A stretch of 64,000 bases of DNA from Vibrio sp. ED004 (GTDB lineage Bacteria; Pseudomonadota; Gammaproteobacteria; Enterobacterales; Vibrionaceae): the NCBI RefSeq assembly GCF_023206395.1, contig NZ_CP066149.1, forward strand, positions 3,162,001 through 3,226,000. The letters are read 5' to 3'. How positions within the stretch are numbered: the first letter of the stretch is position 1; the number at the start of each line of letters is the position of its first letter. The translations under genes and the position numbers were made by a program. The notes beneath the pieces were generated by a model. It was not told the origin of the DNA. It made no database searches and saw only the letters and a list, made by a program, of their open reading frames with translations. Shown here in pieces: positions 1 through 8,796 of the stretch.

Positions 1-1
1 A

Positions 2-589
2 GCGTTCCCTGGCAAATCTTCGTTCTACTCAGCACAAGCGATCAACGTCATTTATGTTGGAGCAACCCCAAGAGACTTAATGAAGCAATTAGGTTGGATA
101 GAGAATCAAACCTTCTCTCGAAATGAGATTGAATGGGTTAGCTACCTCGCATTGCTCAGAGACAAAACACCGCCTGTGTCCGATTTATATTGGCGAGACA
201 AGCCGCAAGATATGGCTTTTCAATTACCGGGTAACCTGATGAAACGCAGCCATATTCGCTGGTGGCGCGCTGGTGTCGATATTGAAACGAACCAGCCTCA
301 GTGGTTAGGTGCAATTAGCTATGATGATGGTCTTAAAGTGACCCCATACTCCGGTATTGTGACCGTACTTCATAACATTGACCCTAATGTTGATGAAGAG
401 CGAGATAGGCTTGCCAATCAGATACGTACTTCACTTCCAGACATCGAATTAGACAAGTATCCATTGGCAACGGTGGAAGTGATCAATGACGACCATGACT
501 ATTACACTGATGGTCGGATATTAATGATTGGGGCAACGTCCGTTAGTGGTAATTCGCAAACTTTAGATGTTGCGGTCAACGATATTTAG
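2..589 (+). CDS. LssY C-terminal-domain protein, 5' end cut off by the window
   Basis: The reading frame is open back to the first bases of the window, so the gene begins upstream and the ATG at 80 is internal. The codons before it read like the start of an LssY_C fold (a segment containing INVIYVG followed by RDLMKQLGW). The visible 195 residues have the pattern I associate with that domain: KRSHIRWWRAG, then a VTVLHNIDPNVDEERD segment. LssY_C domains often follow a PAP2-type phosphatase or DedA-like membrane part, which would lie outside the window. No function can be stated from this fragment. The family call rests on motif memory. Confidence 0.6.
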   Translation, partial: AFPGKSSFYSAQAINVIYVGATPRDLMKQLGWIENQTFSRNEIEWVSYLALLRDKTPPVSDLYWRDKPQDMAFQLPGNLMKRSHIRWWRAGVDIETNQPQWLGAISYDDGLKVTPYSGIVTVLHNIDPNVDEERDRLANQIRTSLPDIELDKYPLATVEVINDDHDYYTDGRILMIGATSVSGNSQTLDVAVNDI

Positions 590-797
590 AGTGAGCTATA
601 AGTCGAATCACTAAGCCTTTCTTGGTAGTACTCTGGTTTTTCTTATACATCAACAAAATCAAACAAGGCTTTGCAATGTCTGCTTGCTAGTTTTGTCCAA
701 ATATCAGCCTCTCTTACTCAATACCTCGGTAATAACTTGCTCGACTTTGACTATGCTCATTAAGGGCGAGTAAGCGGCAAAAGCTAAGGATAACGTT

Positions 798-1178
798 ATG
801 CAAATGAATCCGATTGGTTGGTTTGAAATTTATGTTGATGATATGTCGAGAGCAAAAACTTTTTACGAATCAGTGTTTAAAGTGACTCTAGAAAAGTTGA
901 ATAATGAAACAGAGATTGATGTTGAGATGTGGGTGTTCCCTTGCGAGATGGAGAGTTATGGCGCCACAGGTGCTTTGTGCAAGATGCCCAATGTAAAAGC
1001 GGGAGGCAACAGCACCATGGTTTACTTCTCTTGTGAAGACTGTGCGACAGAAGCGAGTTTGGCAGCGGCCAATGGCGGCACGTTACAAGTGCCAAAAATG
1101 GATATTGGTGAGCATGGTTTTATTAGTGTCGTTAGCGATACAGAAGGCAATATGATTGGGCTACATTCGATGAGCTAA
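798..1178 (+). CDS. VOC-superfamily (glyoxalase/bleomycin-resistance fold) protein
   Basis: This 126-residue protein has the single-domain VOC layout: it opens with NPIGWFEIYVDDMSRAKTFYE and closes with ISVVSDTEGNMIGLHS, the usual last strand that ends in a metal-ligand or active-site region. Such proteins are small cytosolic metal-dependent enzymes or ligand binders; the substrate here cannot be read. An AAGGA ribosome binding site lies just before the ATG. It stands alone and is convergent with the histidine kinase gene downstream. A GCTAGGG hairpin follows the stop. Confidence 0.8.
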   Translation: MQMNPIGWFEIYVDDMSRAKTFYESVFKVTLEKLNNETEIDVEMWVFPCEMESYGATGALCKMPNVKAGGNSTMVYFSCEDCATEASLAAANGGTLQVPKMDIGEHGFISVVSDTEGNMIGLHSMS

Positions 1179-1224
1179 TCATGCTGAAGTGAGCTGTGCT
1201 CCGTTGAGCTGAGATAAAACTAAT

Positions 1225-1243
1225 CCCTAGCATTACGCTAGGG
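1225..1243. terminator. Weak hairpin between convergent genes
   Basis: CCCTAGC and GCTAGGG form a perfect 7-bp stem with a 5-base loop between the stop codons of the VOC gene and the kinase gene. Neither side is followed by a solid T run, so it may be only a weak bidirectional terminator. Confidence 0.4.
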
Positions 1244-1274
1244 CTTATTGGTGTCACTTTTACTTAGAGTTTGG

Positions 1275-2621
1275 TCAGCCTTTACTTATTTTAAGCACCA
1301 GAGAAGCTTTTAAGCCGCCCATTGAACTCTTGCTGAGCGTTAGGCTGCCTCGGTAGCTGTGTGCCATTTCATTCACGATGTTAAGCCCTAAGCCTGTACC
1401 TGGTGTGGTTTCATCAAGTCGAACGCCACGTTTGGTCACTTGTTCAAGCTTCTCTTCAGGAATACCTTGGCCATCATCTTCAATCACCAACTCTATATTG
1501 CCGTCGTCGAGTTCATTTGCATGGACACGTATAATACTGGTCGCCCACTTGTAACTGTTTTCGAGTAGGTTGCCGACCATCTCATCGAGGTCGGTTTTTT
1601 CGACAGCGACCTCAAGTTCAGAGTCCAACTCGTTGATCATGGTGACTTCATTGGCGGCATAAACTTTATCAAACGCCATCGAGATCGCTTCAACACGTTC
1701 ACAAGGTGATGACTTCACCGAAAGGATGTTCATTGCACCTGCCATACGAGCGCGACCGAGATGATAATCTATCTGGCTTTGGATTTGTTGAATGGGTTGC
1801 TGTAACAGTTTCTTCTCGTTGTCAGGCAACATCTCGATTTCATTTTTCATCACCGATAATGGTGTTTTCAATGCATGAGAGAGGTTCCCCGCGTGGTTAC
1901 GAGCACGTTCTAGTAATTCTTGGTAATGAAAGAGTAGGGCATTGAGGTCCGAAACTAACGGAGAGACCTCTTTTGGGTAGTTATCGCTTAGCCCTTGCTG
2001 TTCACCCTTTCTGAGCATCACCAACTCGCGCTGCATCTTACTAAGAGGTAATAGAGACCAGCTAACTTGAATACCAATCAACATCAGCACACCCACGAAC
2101 AGCAGCATCAGAATCAACCATACTTGGCCAGTTAGCTCGGCAAGCGTCGACTCTAATGGATCTTCATCAATACCAATGGTGATGGTGATAGGGTCGCTGA
2201 GTGACGGTAGGTAGATGTCTTGTTCGATGTAAATCAGCTTTTCTTTCTCAGGCCCTTTCACTAATGTGTGAATAGGAGAACGCTTGATGGTGAGGTCTTT
2301 ATCCCATAGCGAGCGAGATCGAATGATCTGATCTTGGGTCGCGGCGCGCCAATAAATACCACTGTAGGGCTGGTTAAACCTAGGATCAGACAGACGCTCT
2401 GCCATGATCAGGTTACCACTGTCATTGGTTTCGATATTGGCGGTTAACTCATCCATGGTTAAGCCAAGCTGCTGCTTCATGTCATCGACGAGGTAATCGT
2501 TAACCAGTTTCGGTATCCCGACACCTGCCGCTAATATCATCGCACCTAGCCAAAAAGCCGCAGCAAGGAGCAAGCGGCTTTTTAGACTGATGTTTTTAAG
2601 TGTTCGTTTTTTTAGATTCAT
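1275..2621 (-). CDS. PhoQ-like sensor histidine kinase
   Basis: This 448-residue inner-membrane kinase has a first membrane segment at about 16-38, a periplasmic sensor region of about 125 residues and a second membrane segment at about 166-188. A linker follows, then a HisKA domain with the phospho-acceptor His at 249 (SHALKTPL) and a HATPase_c domain with the N box at about 351-355, DDGQGIP at 382-388 and GTGLGL at 408-413. All catalytic motifs are intact. It is the last gene of a three-gene minus-strand operon after a PepSY protein and an OmpR-type regulator, which is presumably its partner. The signal is unknown. The sensor region looks PhoQ-like in size, and PhoP/PhoQ, CarRS or QseBC relatives are all possible. 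Confidence 0.85.
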   Translation of the reverse strand: MNLKKRTLKNISLKSRLLLAAAFWLGAMILAAGVGIPKLVNDYLVDDMKQQLGLTMDELTANIETNDSGNLIMAERLSDPRFNQPYSGIYWRAATQDQIIRSRSLWDKDLTIKRSPIHTLVKGPEKEKLIYIEQDIYLPSLSDPITITIGIDEDPLESTLAELTGQVWLILMLLFVGVLMLIGIQVSWSLLPLSKMQRELVMLRKGEQQGLSDNYPKEVSPLVSDLNALLFHYQELLERARNHAGNLSHALKTPLSVMKNEIEMLPDNEKKLLQQPIQQIQSQIDYHLGRARMAGAMNILSVKSSPCERVEAISMAFDKVYAANEVTMINELDSELEVAVEKTDLDEMVGNLLENSYKWATSIIRVHANELDDGNIELVIEDDGQGIPEEKLEQVTKRGVRLDETTPGTGLGLNIVNEMAHSYRGSLTLSKSSMGGLKASLVLKISKG

Positions 2622-2736
2622 GCATTTCCAGCCTGCCTTTGCTCATCGTGACTTATCGTGTTGCGATGATCAGAACAGGCTGTCCACTTAATTGAGGAGT
2701 GTGCTTGATTTGTGATGCGCCAAATTGACCGCTATG

Positions 2737-3396
2737 CTATTCAGCATTCAGTTGGTAGCCAAGGCCGCGCACGGTTTTGATGATCTTTGGTGCAATTTTC
2801 TTACGAATACGACCAATAAAAACCTCAACTGTGTTTGAGTCGCGGTCGAAATCTTGTTTGTAGATGTGTTCAACCAGTTCTGTGCGCGAGATAACCTTAT
2901 TTTGGTTATGCATGAAATACGCGACAACTTTATATTCCAGTGCCGTTAGGCTTACTGCTTGGCCTTGCCACAACACTTTAGAACTGCGTGTGTCTAGGCT
3001 TAGGTCGCCGATTTGAAGTATCGGTGCAGCACTGCCTGACGCTCGGCGTAGTTGAGCGCGAATACGAGCAATCAACTCAACCATTTCGAACGGTTTAGTC
3101 AGGTAATCATCTGCGCCTGCATTTAAACCCTCTACACGTTGAGTTAGTGTGTCACGAGCACTTAAGATAATCACTGGCGTGTTGATGTTTTCGTCTCGAA
3201 TGCCTTTTAATACAGTTAGGCCGTCAAGCTTAGGTAAACCTAAATCGAGGACAATCGCGTCCCACTCTTCTGACGTTGCACGGTAGAGTGCGTCAATACC
3301 ATCTTGAGAAAGTTCTGGAACCCAATCTGCTCCCTCAAGGGTTTCTAGAATTTGTTGGCCCAAGCGAGGCTCGTCTTCAACGACTAAAATTTTCAT
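2737..3396 (-). CDS. OmpR/PhoP-family response regulator
   Basis: This 219-residue DNA-binding regulator carries an N-terminal receiver with acidic pocket residues E7 and D8, phospho-acceptor D51 (VLDLGLPKLDG), and the conserved Lys at 101 (YLTKPFE). A C-terminal winged helix ends with VRGLGYQL, the typical OmpR-class finish. It lies between the PepSY gene (61 bp upstream) and the kinase gene (115 bp downstream), so the three are probably co-transcribed and the regulator is phosphorylated by that kinase. Targets are not visible from the sequence. Confidence 0.9.
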   Translation of the reverse strand: MKILVVEDEPRLGQQILETLEGADWVPELSQDGIDALYRATSEEWDAIVLDLGLPKLDGLTVLKGIRDENINTPVIILSARDTLTQRVEGLNAGADDYLTKPFEMVELIARIRAQLRRASGSAAPILQIGDLSLDTRSSKVLWQGQAVSLTALEYKVVAYFMHNQNKVISRTELVEHIYKQDFDRDSNTVEVFIGRIRKKIAPKIIKTVRGLGYQLNAE

Positions 3397-3457
3397 AATT
3401 GTTCTTCTTAATTATTGTGGTGGCTGTTCGTCGTGCTTAACTATTTGTTGTGCTTAA

Positions 3458-3856
3458 TTAGTCGCCGTGCTTAATTGCGTCTTTAAAGTTGCGGCCTTCA
3501 ATCTTTAGCATGTCTAACGTTTCGGCGTTATATTCAACTTTGATGATGTTATTTTGGAAGTTAATTTTTAGCTCATACACCCAAATGTCATCATCTTCTT
3601 CTAGTTCGACTTTAATGATTCGGCCATGAAGATCGTTTTCTACCGCAGCATACATTTCTGAGAAAGGGCGAATATAGCCTTCTCGAACCGCTTCATAGAC
3701 TTCGTCTTGATCTTCTTCGAATTCGATACGGGTTCCTGCTTTATGAACGTCTTGTACTAGGTCGTGACCATTATGATGTGAGTCAGCCCATGCGCCAGCA
3801 GAAACAAATAAGCCTAAGCTTATAGAAAACAAAGAAATCATAGCTTTACTAAACAT
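3458..3856 (-). CDS. Periplasmic PepSY-domain protein
   Basis: This is a 132-residue secreted protein. Residues 1-24 form a signal peptide ending in AGAWA-D. A His/Asp-rich start (DSHHNGHD) follows, and then a PepSY-type fold with EVYEAVREGYIRPFSEMYAAV, two acidic strands (KVELEEDDDIWVYELKI) and VEYNAETLDMLKIEGR. PepSY proteins are small periplasmic regulators, often encoded with two-component systems. As the first gene of the PepSY-regulator-kinase operon it may tune or sense for the kinase; that is inference from context. The strongly acidic segment might bind divalent cations. Confidence 0.85.
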   Translation of the reverse strand: MFSKAMISLFSISLGLFVSAGAWADSHHNGHDLVQDVHKAGTRIEFEEDQDEVYEAVREGYIRPFSEMYAAVENDLHGRIIKVELEEDDDIWVYELKINFQNNIIKVEYNAETLDMLKIEGRNFKDAIKHGD

Positions 3857-4024
3857 AGCGAATCCTAGAGAAGGTTGATAGCGTTCAGTATAAAAAAGTA
3901 ATTCTGAACAGAAAGTGAACCTGATTAATAATGAGAATTTGATACCGAAAAACTTAACGCTAAAATGGCGAATGGTTTAATACGTCAGACTAACTGCCAA
4001 GTGTTAAGAACGTAAGACTTAACC

Positions 4025-5767
4025 TCAACGCTGCTGTAGTTCGTCTTCGAATATCTTGTCTCTCATTTTCCAAAAGCGTCCAACTTTACGTGCAATCACG
4101 AATTGTGGCGGGCGGAATCTATGTTGGTGAGCAACGACTTTCGATGGCGAAGCTTCCTCAAAGGGCCTGTGTCTATCCGCAAGGTGAGGGCGAACAAACT
4201 GGTCTTTGAAGTTTTGCTTCTGCTTCTTGGTAGTTAATGACCAAAACTCATGCACTTGCGCTTGGTTTTCTCCACGATAGGTGACTTTAAGCTGCGACTT
4301 GCCTTTATCATCCTTGAGTACATTGAGGTCCATCTCTAAACACTCAAATACCAAAGCATCTTTTAGATTGAGTGCCTCTTTGAGTTTTTTGTCTGGATCA
4401 ACCAAGGTAGCGTCACACTCATGACAAATACGAGCCGCAATATCGTTGTCGGCACCGCACTCACCGCAGTACTTGGCGCGGAAGCGATAGTTACAATGCT
4501 CACGTTCGCCCGTGTCTTCATCGGTAAAGTAGCCTTGGCATTTACGACCAAAGTGTTCAAGCAAGAAGCCGTTACTGTCTAGCTTGCCCCAGAAGTTGTT
4601 ATTGAAGCCGCAAGCCGGGCAAGGGATGGTGATTATTTCGCTGTCTGAATCGGGTTTGGGGTCGCCAACTTCTGGCTGGTAAAGGTCATAGCTGTTGCCC
4701 GCATAGTCGAGAACCAAACACTCTTTTTTACCTGGAGACAAACGCAATCCACGGCCAACGATCTGTTGGTACAAACTGATGGACTCTGTTGGGCGAAGAA
4801 TCGCGATTAAATCGACATGCGGTGCATCAAAGCCCGTGGTTAAAACCGATACGTTGACCAAGAATTTGATTTTACGTTCTTTGAAGTCATTGATGATTTG
4901 GTCACGTTCGAGTGTTGGCGTATCACCAATCACAATCGCAGCTTCGCCTTCGGGTAATAAGCCAAGGATCTCTTGAGCGTGTCGAACGGTGGCTGCAAAC
5001 ACCATGATGCCTAGTTTGTCTTGGGCGAGATGAATGATCTGGTCGACAATCTGCGGTGTAGCGCGTTTCGACTGTTCGATCACCATATCCAGTTCTGCTT
5101 CTTTATATCGCCCTGTACTTGCGGGTTTTAGCTGAGAGAAGTCGTAGCTCAATACTGGTGCATCTATCATGCGGGCTGGTGTTAAGAAGCCTTCATCAAG
5201 CAAGTAACGAATCGGCAGTTCAAAGATACAGTCGCGGAAGAATCTAGGTTCTTCCGAACGCACTTGACCGCGAGTGTGATATTGATAAATCCAACCCATA
5301 CCAAGGCGGTACGGCGTTGCCGTTAAGCCAAGTACTTTGATGCCGGAATTATTCTCGCGTAAGTGAGTGATCACTTTCTGATAGCTACTGGTCTTTTCGT
5401 CAGGTACGCGGTGGCATTCGTCGATAACCAACAGCGAAAATTGATTAGAGAATGAATCAAGGTTGCGAACCACAGATTGAACCGACGCGAATACTACTTG
5501 TTGGTCGGTCTCTTTACGGCCTAAACCCGCCGAGAAAATTGAGCCTTTTAACCCATAACCTTCATATTTTTCATGGTTTTGTTCAACCAGCTCTTTTACG
5601 TGAGCAAGCACCAACACTCGACCTTTCGCGAGCCTTGCCAGTTCTGCAATCACAAGGCTTTTTCCTGCCCCTGTCGGTAACACGAGAACAGCCGGAGTTT
5701 GGTGTTTTCTGAAGTAATGAATCACTGATTTTACGGAATCAGCTTGGTACGGGCGGAGTGTATACAT
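4025..5767 (-). CDS. radD: RadD/YejH-type superfamily 2 DNA helicase
   Basis: This 580-residue protein starts MYTLRPYQADSV, as RadD proteins do; an upstream in-frame ATG at 5812 adds 15 residues unlike the family. Superfamily 2 motifs are clear: Walker A PTGAGKS at 31-37, DECH box at 116-119, GLTATP at about 147-152 and QIVGRGLRLSPGK in the second RecA lobe. The C-terminal part has a cysteine-rich zinc-binding module (CPACG, CGECGADN, CHECDATL). In E. coli RadD takes part in recombination and repair together with SSB and RecA. The gene is transcribed alone, divergently from rsuA, with starts only 97 bp apart. Confidence 0.9.
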   Translation of the reverse strand: MYTLRPYQADSVKSVIHYFRKHQTPAVLVLPTGAGKSLVIAELARLAKGRVLVLAHVKELVEQNHEKYEGYGLKGSIFSAGLGRKETDQQVVFASVQSVVRNLDSFSNQFSLLVIDECHRVPDEKTSSYQKVITHLRENNSGIKVLGLTATPYRLGMGWIYQYHTRGQVRSEEPRFFRDCIFELPIRYLLDEGFLTPARMIDAPVLSYDFSQLKPASTGRYKEAELDMVIEQSKRATPQIVDQIIHLAQDKLGIMVFAATVRHAQEILGLLPEGEAAIVIGDTPTLERDQIINDFKERKIKFLVNVSVLTTGFDAPHVDLIAILRPTESISLYQQIVGRGLRLSPGKKECLVLDYAGNSYDLYQPEVGDPKPDSDSEIITIPCPACGFNNNFWGKLDSNGFLLEHFGRKCQGYFTDEDTGEREHCNYRFRAKYCGECGADNDIAARICHECDATLVDPDKKLKEALNLKDALVFECLEMDLNVLKDDKGKSQLKVTYRGENQAQVHEFWSLTTKKQKQNFKDQFVRPHLADRHRPFEEASPSKVVAHQHRFRPPQFVIARKVGRFWKMRDKIFEDELQQR

Positions 5768-5864
5768 ATCGCGTCTTGTAAGAAGGAAAACAAATAGTGT
5801 GAAATAGCTCAACTAATTGAGTAAAGGTGACTATAATACCCGACTTAGATTAGTTGAGGTATTC

Positions 5865-6560
5865 ATGCGTTTAGATAAATTTCTGTGCGATGCGTTAGGC
5901 GTCACTCGAAGAGAAGCAACACACTTATTAAAATCAAAAGCAGTGACAGTCAATGACGTCATTCAAAAAAGCGGTTCACTTAAGGTAACTGAAGAGTGTG
6001 TTGTTGAATGGCAGGGCAATGAACTGAATGTTCATGGTCCACGTTACATCATGCTTTATAAGCCAGAAGGCTTTGTTTGTTCGCATGAAGATGGCTCAAA
6101 TCGCACTGCGTTTGAATTACTTGATGAAATCAAAATGGACAAGCTGCACTTTGCAGGTCGTCTAGATGTTGATACTACAGGTCTTGTTCTGATCACTGAT
6201 GACGGCAAGTGGTCTCACCGCATCACAGCGCCAAAACACAAGTGCGAAAAAATGTACCGTGTGTGGTTGGTTGATCCAGTAGAACCTGACTACGTTGAAA
6301 AATTCAAAGAGGGCATCCAGCTTAAGAGCGAAGATGGCCTAACACTTCCTGCACATCTTGAAGTACGTGCAGAACGCGAAGTACTACTAACGATTCACGA
6401 AGGAAAATACCACCAAGTAAAACGCATGTTTGCTGCGCTTGGTAACAAGGTAGAAGCCCTGCACCGTGAACGTATTGGCGAAATCGAGATGGACGAATCT
6501 TTAGAATTAGGTGAATACCGTTACCTAACTCAAGAAGAAGTCGACTCTATCTGGAAGTAA
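5865..6560 (+). CDS. rsuA: 16S rRNA pseudouridine(516) synthase
   Basis: This 231-residue protein matches the length of E. coli RsuA. It has an S4 RNA-binding domain at about 1-60 (MRLDKFLCDALGVTRREA) and the pseudouridine synthase signature GRLDVDTTGL, whose first Asp (about residue 101) is the catalytic one. It would convert U516 of 16S rRNA to pseudouridine in the cytoplasm. The start was set at 5865 because the family begins MRLDKFL and a TGAGGT ribosome binding site sits just ahead; an in-frame start 48 bases upstream is not credible. Confidence 0.93.
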   Translation: MRLDKFLCDALGVTRREATHLLKSKAVTVNDVIQKSGSLKVTEECVVEWQGNELNVHGPRYIMLYKPEGFVCSHEDGSNRTAFELLDEIKMDKLHFAGRLDVDTTGLVLITDDGKWSHRITAPKHKCEKMYRVWLVDPVEPDYVEKFKEGIQLKSEDGLTLPAHLEVRAEREVLLTIHEGKYHQVKRMFAALGNKVEALHRERIGEIEMDESLELGEYRYLTQEEVDSIWK

Positions 6561-6764
6561 CCCTTAGCTAGAAGCTGTTTAAAATCAGCAAAACTGTTGA
6601 TGACAGAACATCGCTCATAGCAGGAAATAGCCCTTTCGTTGTAAAGCCGGCCATGGATAGCGTCGGCTGATGATGTTGACTGGTACTAGGAAAGTCTCAG
6701 CCAATCTTTTGACTTGCGTGCTCACGTAAGTCCCTAGCTCTATCAGTTGAACATTCGGAGAACC

Positions 6765-7982
6765 ATGCAAACATCAACCTCACAGAGCCCAAGCTCCCAA
6801 CCAGAAACACCTCAATTAGGCTTAATGCTGTTTTTGATTCTAGGTGCGATTGGTGCACTTACTCCGCTAGCCATTGATATGTATCTGCCAGCGATGCCGA
6901 CTATTGCCAAAGATCTTGGTGTGACGGCAGGTGAGGTACAAATCACGTTAACAGCCTATACCGCAGGTTTCGCGCTGGGACAGCTGCTGCATGGCCCATT
7001 GGCCGATAGCTACGGTCGTAAGCCGGTATTGCTTATAGGTGTGTTCTTGTTTGCTATCGCGTCTATGGTGAGCGCGACAACACACGGCATTGAAGCGCTG
7101 ACTTACATCCGTACCGCGCAAGGTTTTGCTGGTGCTGCGGCAGCCGTTATCATCCAAGCGGTGGTAAGAGACATGTTTGATCGTGAAGATTTCGCAAGAA
7201 CCATGTCTTTCGTTACTTTGGTGATGACAGTTGCGCCATTGGTTGCTCCGATGATTGGTGGTTACTTAGCGTTGTGGTTCGGCTGGCGCTCAATTTTCTG
7301 GGTCCTTGCTATTTTTGCAGTGATCGTGATTCTAGCGGTATCGATGAAGATCCCAGAAACGCTTCCTGCAGAAAACCGACAACCACTGCGCTTTAAAACG
7401 ACGATTCGTAACTACGCTCGACTGTGTAAGAACCCAACTGCGATGGGCCTGATTTTCTCTGGTGCATTCTCTTTTTCAGGGATGTTTGCGTTCTTAACGG
7501 CAGGTTCATTCGTATACATTGATATCTATGGCGTTCGCCCTGATCTGTTTGGCTATCTGTTCGGCTTGAACATTGTTGCTATGATTTTGATGACGAGCAT
7601 CAACGGTCGAATCGTTAAGAAAGTGGGCTCTCACGCTATGCTCAGAGTCGGCTTGAGCATTCAACTGTTTGCGGGCTTAGGTTTGTTAGTCGGTTGGATG
7701 TTAGATATCGGGTTGTGGGGAATTGTGCCATTCGTGATGCTGTTTATCGGCACACTGTCTACCATTGGTAGTAACTCAATGGCGCTACTTTTAAGCGGAT
7801 ACCCGAATATGGCCGGCACAGCTTCTTCGCTTGCGGGCACATTAAGATTTGGTACTGGTTCTGTGGTGGGGGCAATTGTTGCCATGCTACCAAGTGACAC
7901 TGCAGGGCCAATGGCTATGGTGATGGCAGCATGTGCAATACTGTCAGCATTACTATATTGGACATTAGGAAAGAAGGCATAA
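6765..7982 (+). CDS. Bcr/CflA-family MFS drug efflux transporter
   Basis: This 405-residue, 12-segment inner-membrane protein has hallmark motifs of the Bcr/CflA branch of drug:H+ antiporters: PLAIDMYLPAMPTIA in the first segment region and LLHGPLADSYGRKPVLLIG in the loop after segment 2. It probably exports toxic organic compounds using the proton gradient; substrates cannot be read. Start at 6765 is preferred over an upstream TTG because CGGAG lies 4 bases ahead. Its stop codon overlaps the start of the DUF2913 gene by one base (TAATG), implying translational coupling. Confidence 0.9.
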   Translation: MQTSTSQSPSSQPETPQLGLMLFLILGAIGALTPLAIDMYLPAMPTIAKDLGVTAGEVQITLTAYTAGFALGQLLHGPLADSYGRKPVLLIGVFLFAIASMVSATTHGIEALTYIRTAQGFAGAAAAVIIQAVVRDMFDREDFARTMSFVTLVMTVAPLVAPMIGGYLALWFGWRSIFWVLAIFAVIVILAVSMKIPETLPAENRQPLRFKTTIRNYARLCKNPTAMGLIFSGAFSFSGMFAFLTAGSFVYIDIYGVRPDLFGYLFGLNIVAMILMTSINGRIVKKVGSHAMLRVGLSIQLFAGLGLLVGWMLDIGLWGIVPFVMLFIGTLSTIGSNSMALLLSGYPNMAGTASSLAGTLRFGTGSVVGAIVAMLPSDTAGPMAMVMAACAILSALLYWTLGKKA

Positions 7983-8641
7983 TGTCAAAATACTATATTG
8001 AAATTCAGAAGTTAGTGAACGATGCGTTGGGCGAGCTGTATGCTTTACATAAGGCTGGAAAAGCGATCGACGCACCTATCGCGAATAACCTTTACCTTGT
8101 TCGTTGGGTGACAAAAGCGATTAAATCTCAAGCTTATGATCGTGTGATTGTGCCAGACTTAGTTCGCTGGCAGAAACAGGGTCGCTCAAAAGGCAACAAC
8201 TCGGATTTAACTTTTACCTTTAAACGTATTTCTGCGTTTTACGGACGTTTTTTCCCTGAAGGCGAAGAGCCTAAAGCGCTAAAAGACAGTGATGTTGAAG
8301 CGTTCATGGACAAAATGTACGAGATGGGTTGGAGCGTATCGAGTGAAGATGAGCTAACGACTGGCGGCAAGATTCAATTCTTTACCGATGGTGAGCACTC
8401 TTTTGCTCTGTGTGGCAAACAGTGCGACGACTCTTTCGACGGAGAGTTGATGGTTAAGCCGATGAACTGGTTTGTACGTGGTAACCACGCAGAGTTCATC
8501 CAAGCGGCGATGGAAGCGGGCTTTATGCTTCACAAAGTAACGGACTACAAGTCTGCGGTGAAGTATCACGGTGAATACATAGTGTACCCTGCCAACCAAG
8601 GCAACCAACTGGCTGAGATCCCGATTAGCGTTATTGGCTAG
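7982..8641 (+). CDS. DUF2913-family protein
   Basis: This 219-residue soluble protein of unknown function starts MSKYYIEIQKLVNDALGELY. I recognise the pattern (NLYLVRWVTKAIKSQ, LVRWQKQGRSKGNNSDL, FKRISAFYGRFFPEG) as the DUF2913 family common in vibrios. There is no signal peptide or membrane segment. The ATG overlaps the stop of the upstream efflux pump by one base, so the two are made together, although nothing in the protein itself links it to transport. The gene is followed by a copy of the 42-bp repeat family and then by a terminator. Confidence 0.8.
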   Translation: MSKYYIEIQKLVNDALGELYALHKAGKAIDAPIANNLYLVRWVTKAIKSQAYDRVIVPDLVRWQKQGRSKGNNSDLTFTFKRISAFYGRFFPEGEEPKALKDSDVEAFMDKMYEMGWSVSSEDELTTGGKIQFFTDGEHSFALCGKQCDDSFDGELMVKPMNWFVRGNHAEFIQAAMEAGFMLHKVTDYKSAVKYHGEYIVYPANQGNQLAEIPISVIG

Positions 8642-8642
8642 T

Positions 8643-8681
8643 AGCGGATTCGGGATACGAGATGAGAGATACGAAGAGCGG
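8643..8681 (+). repeat. Single degenerate copy of the 42-bp repeat family
   Basis: Directly after the DUF2913 stop codon the sequence contains GCGGATTCGGGATACGAGAT followed by GAGAGATACGAAGAG. It matches, with shuffled internal segments, the units at 10.1 kb (in reverse orientation) and 28.4 kb. It reads in the sense direction of the upstream gene and runs straight into the terminator stem. Confidence 0.5.
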
Positions 8682-8699
8682 AATTATCCGCTCTTTTTT
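8675..8699 (+). terminator. Intrinsic terminator of the pump-DUF2913 operon, site of IS insertion
   Basis: AGAGCGG (8675-8681) and CCGCTCT (8688-8694) form a perfect stem with a 6-base loop, followed by a run of six T's. The insertion sequence begins at 8700, directly after the last T. The 8 bases TCTTTTTT are duplicated on the far side of the element, so the T-tract is still present on this side. Confidence 0.85.
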
Positions 8700-8723
8700 G
8701 GTTCATCGCGGATTAGCGGGAAC
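8700..8723 (+). repeat. Left terminal inverted repeat of the IS
   Basis: It starts GGTTCATCGCGGATTAGCGG and mirrors the right end at 9970-9993. Confidence 0.85.
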
Positions 8724-8796
8724 TAAAAACAAAAAAACGGTAGTAAGTGATATGGTTTAGTCGCCAAACAAAAATCATACACAAACTACCGTTTTC

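Noticed and set aside
3929..3947. Fur-box-like AATAATGAGAAT upstream of the PepSY gene
   Set aside because: Only about 11 of 19 positions fit the consensus, and in an AT-rich region this is expected by chance.
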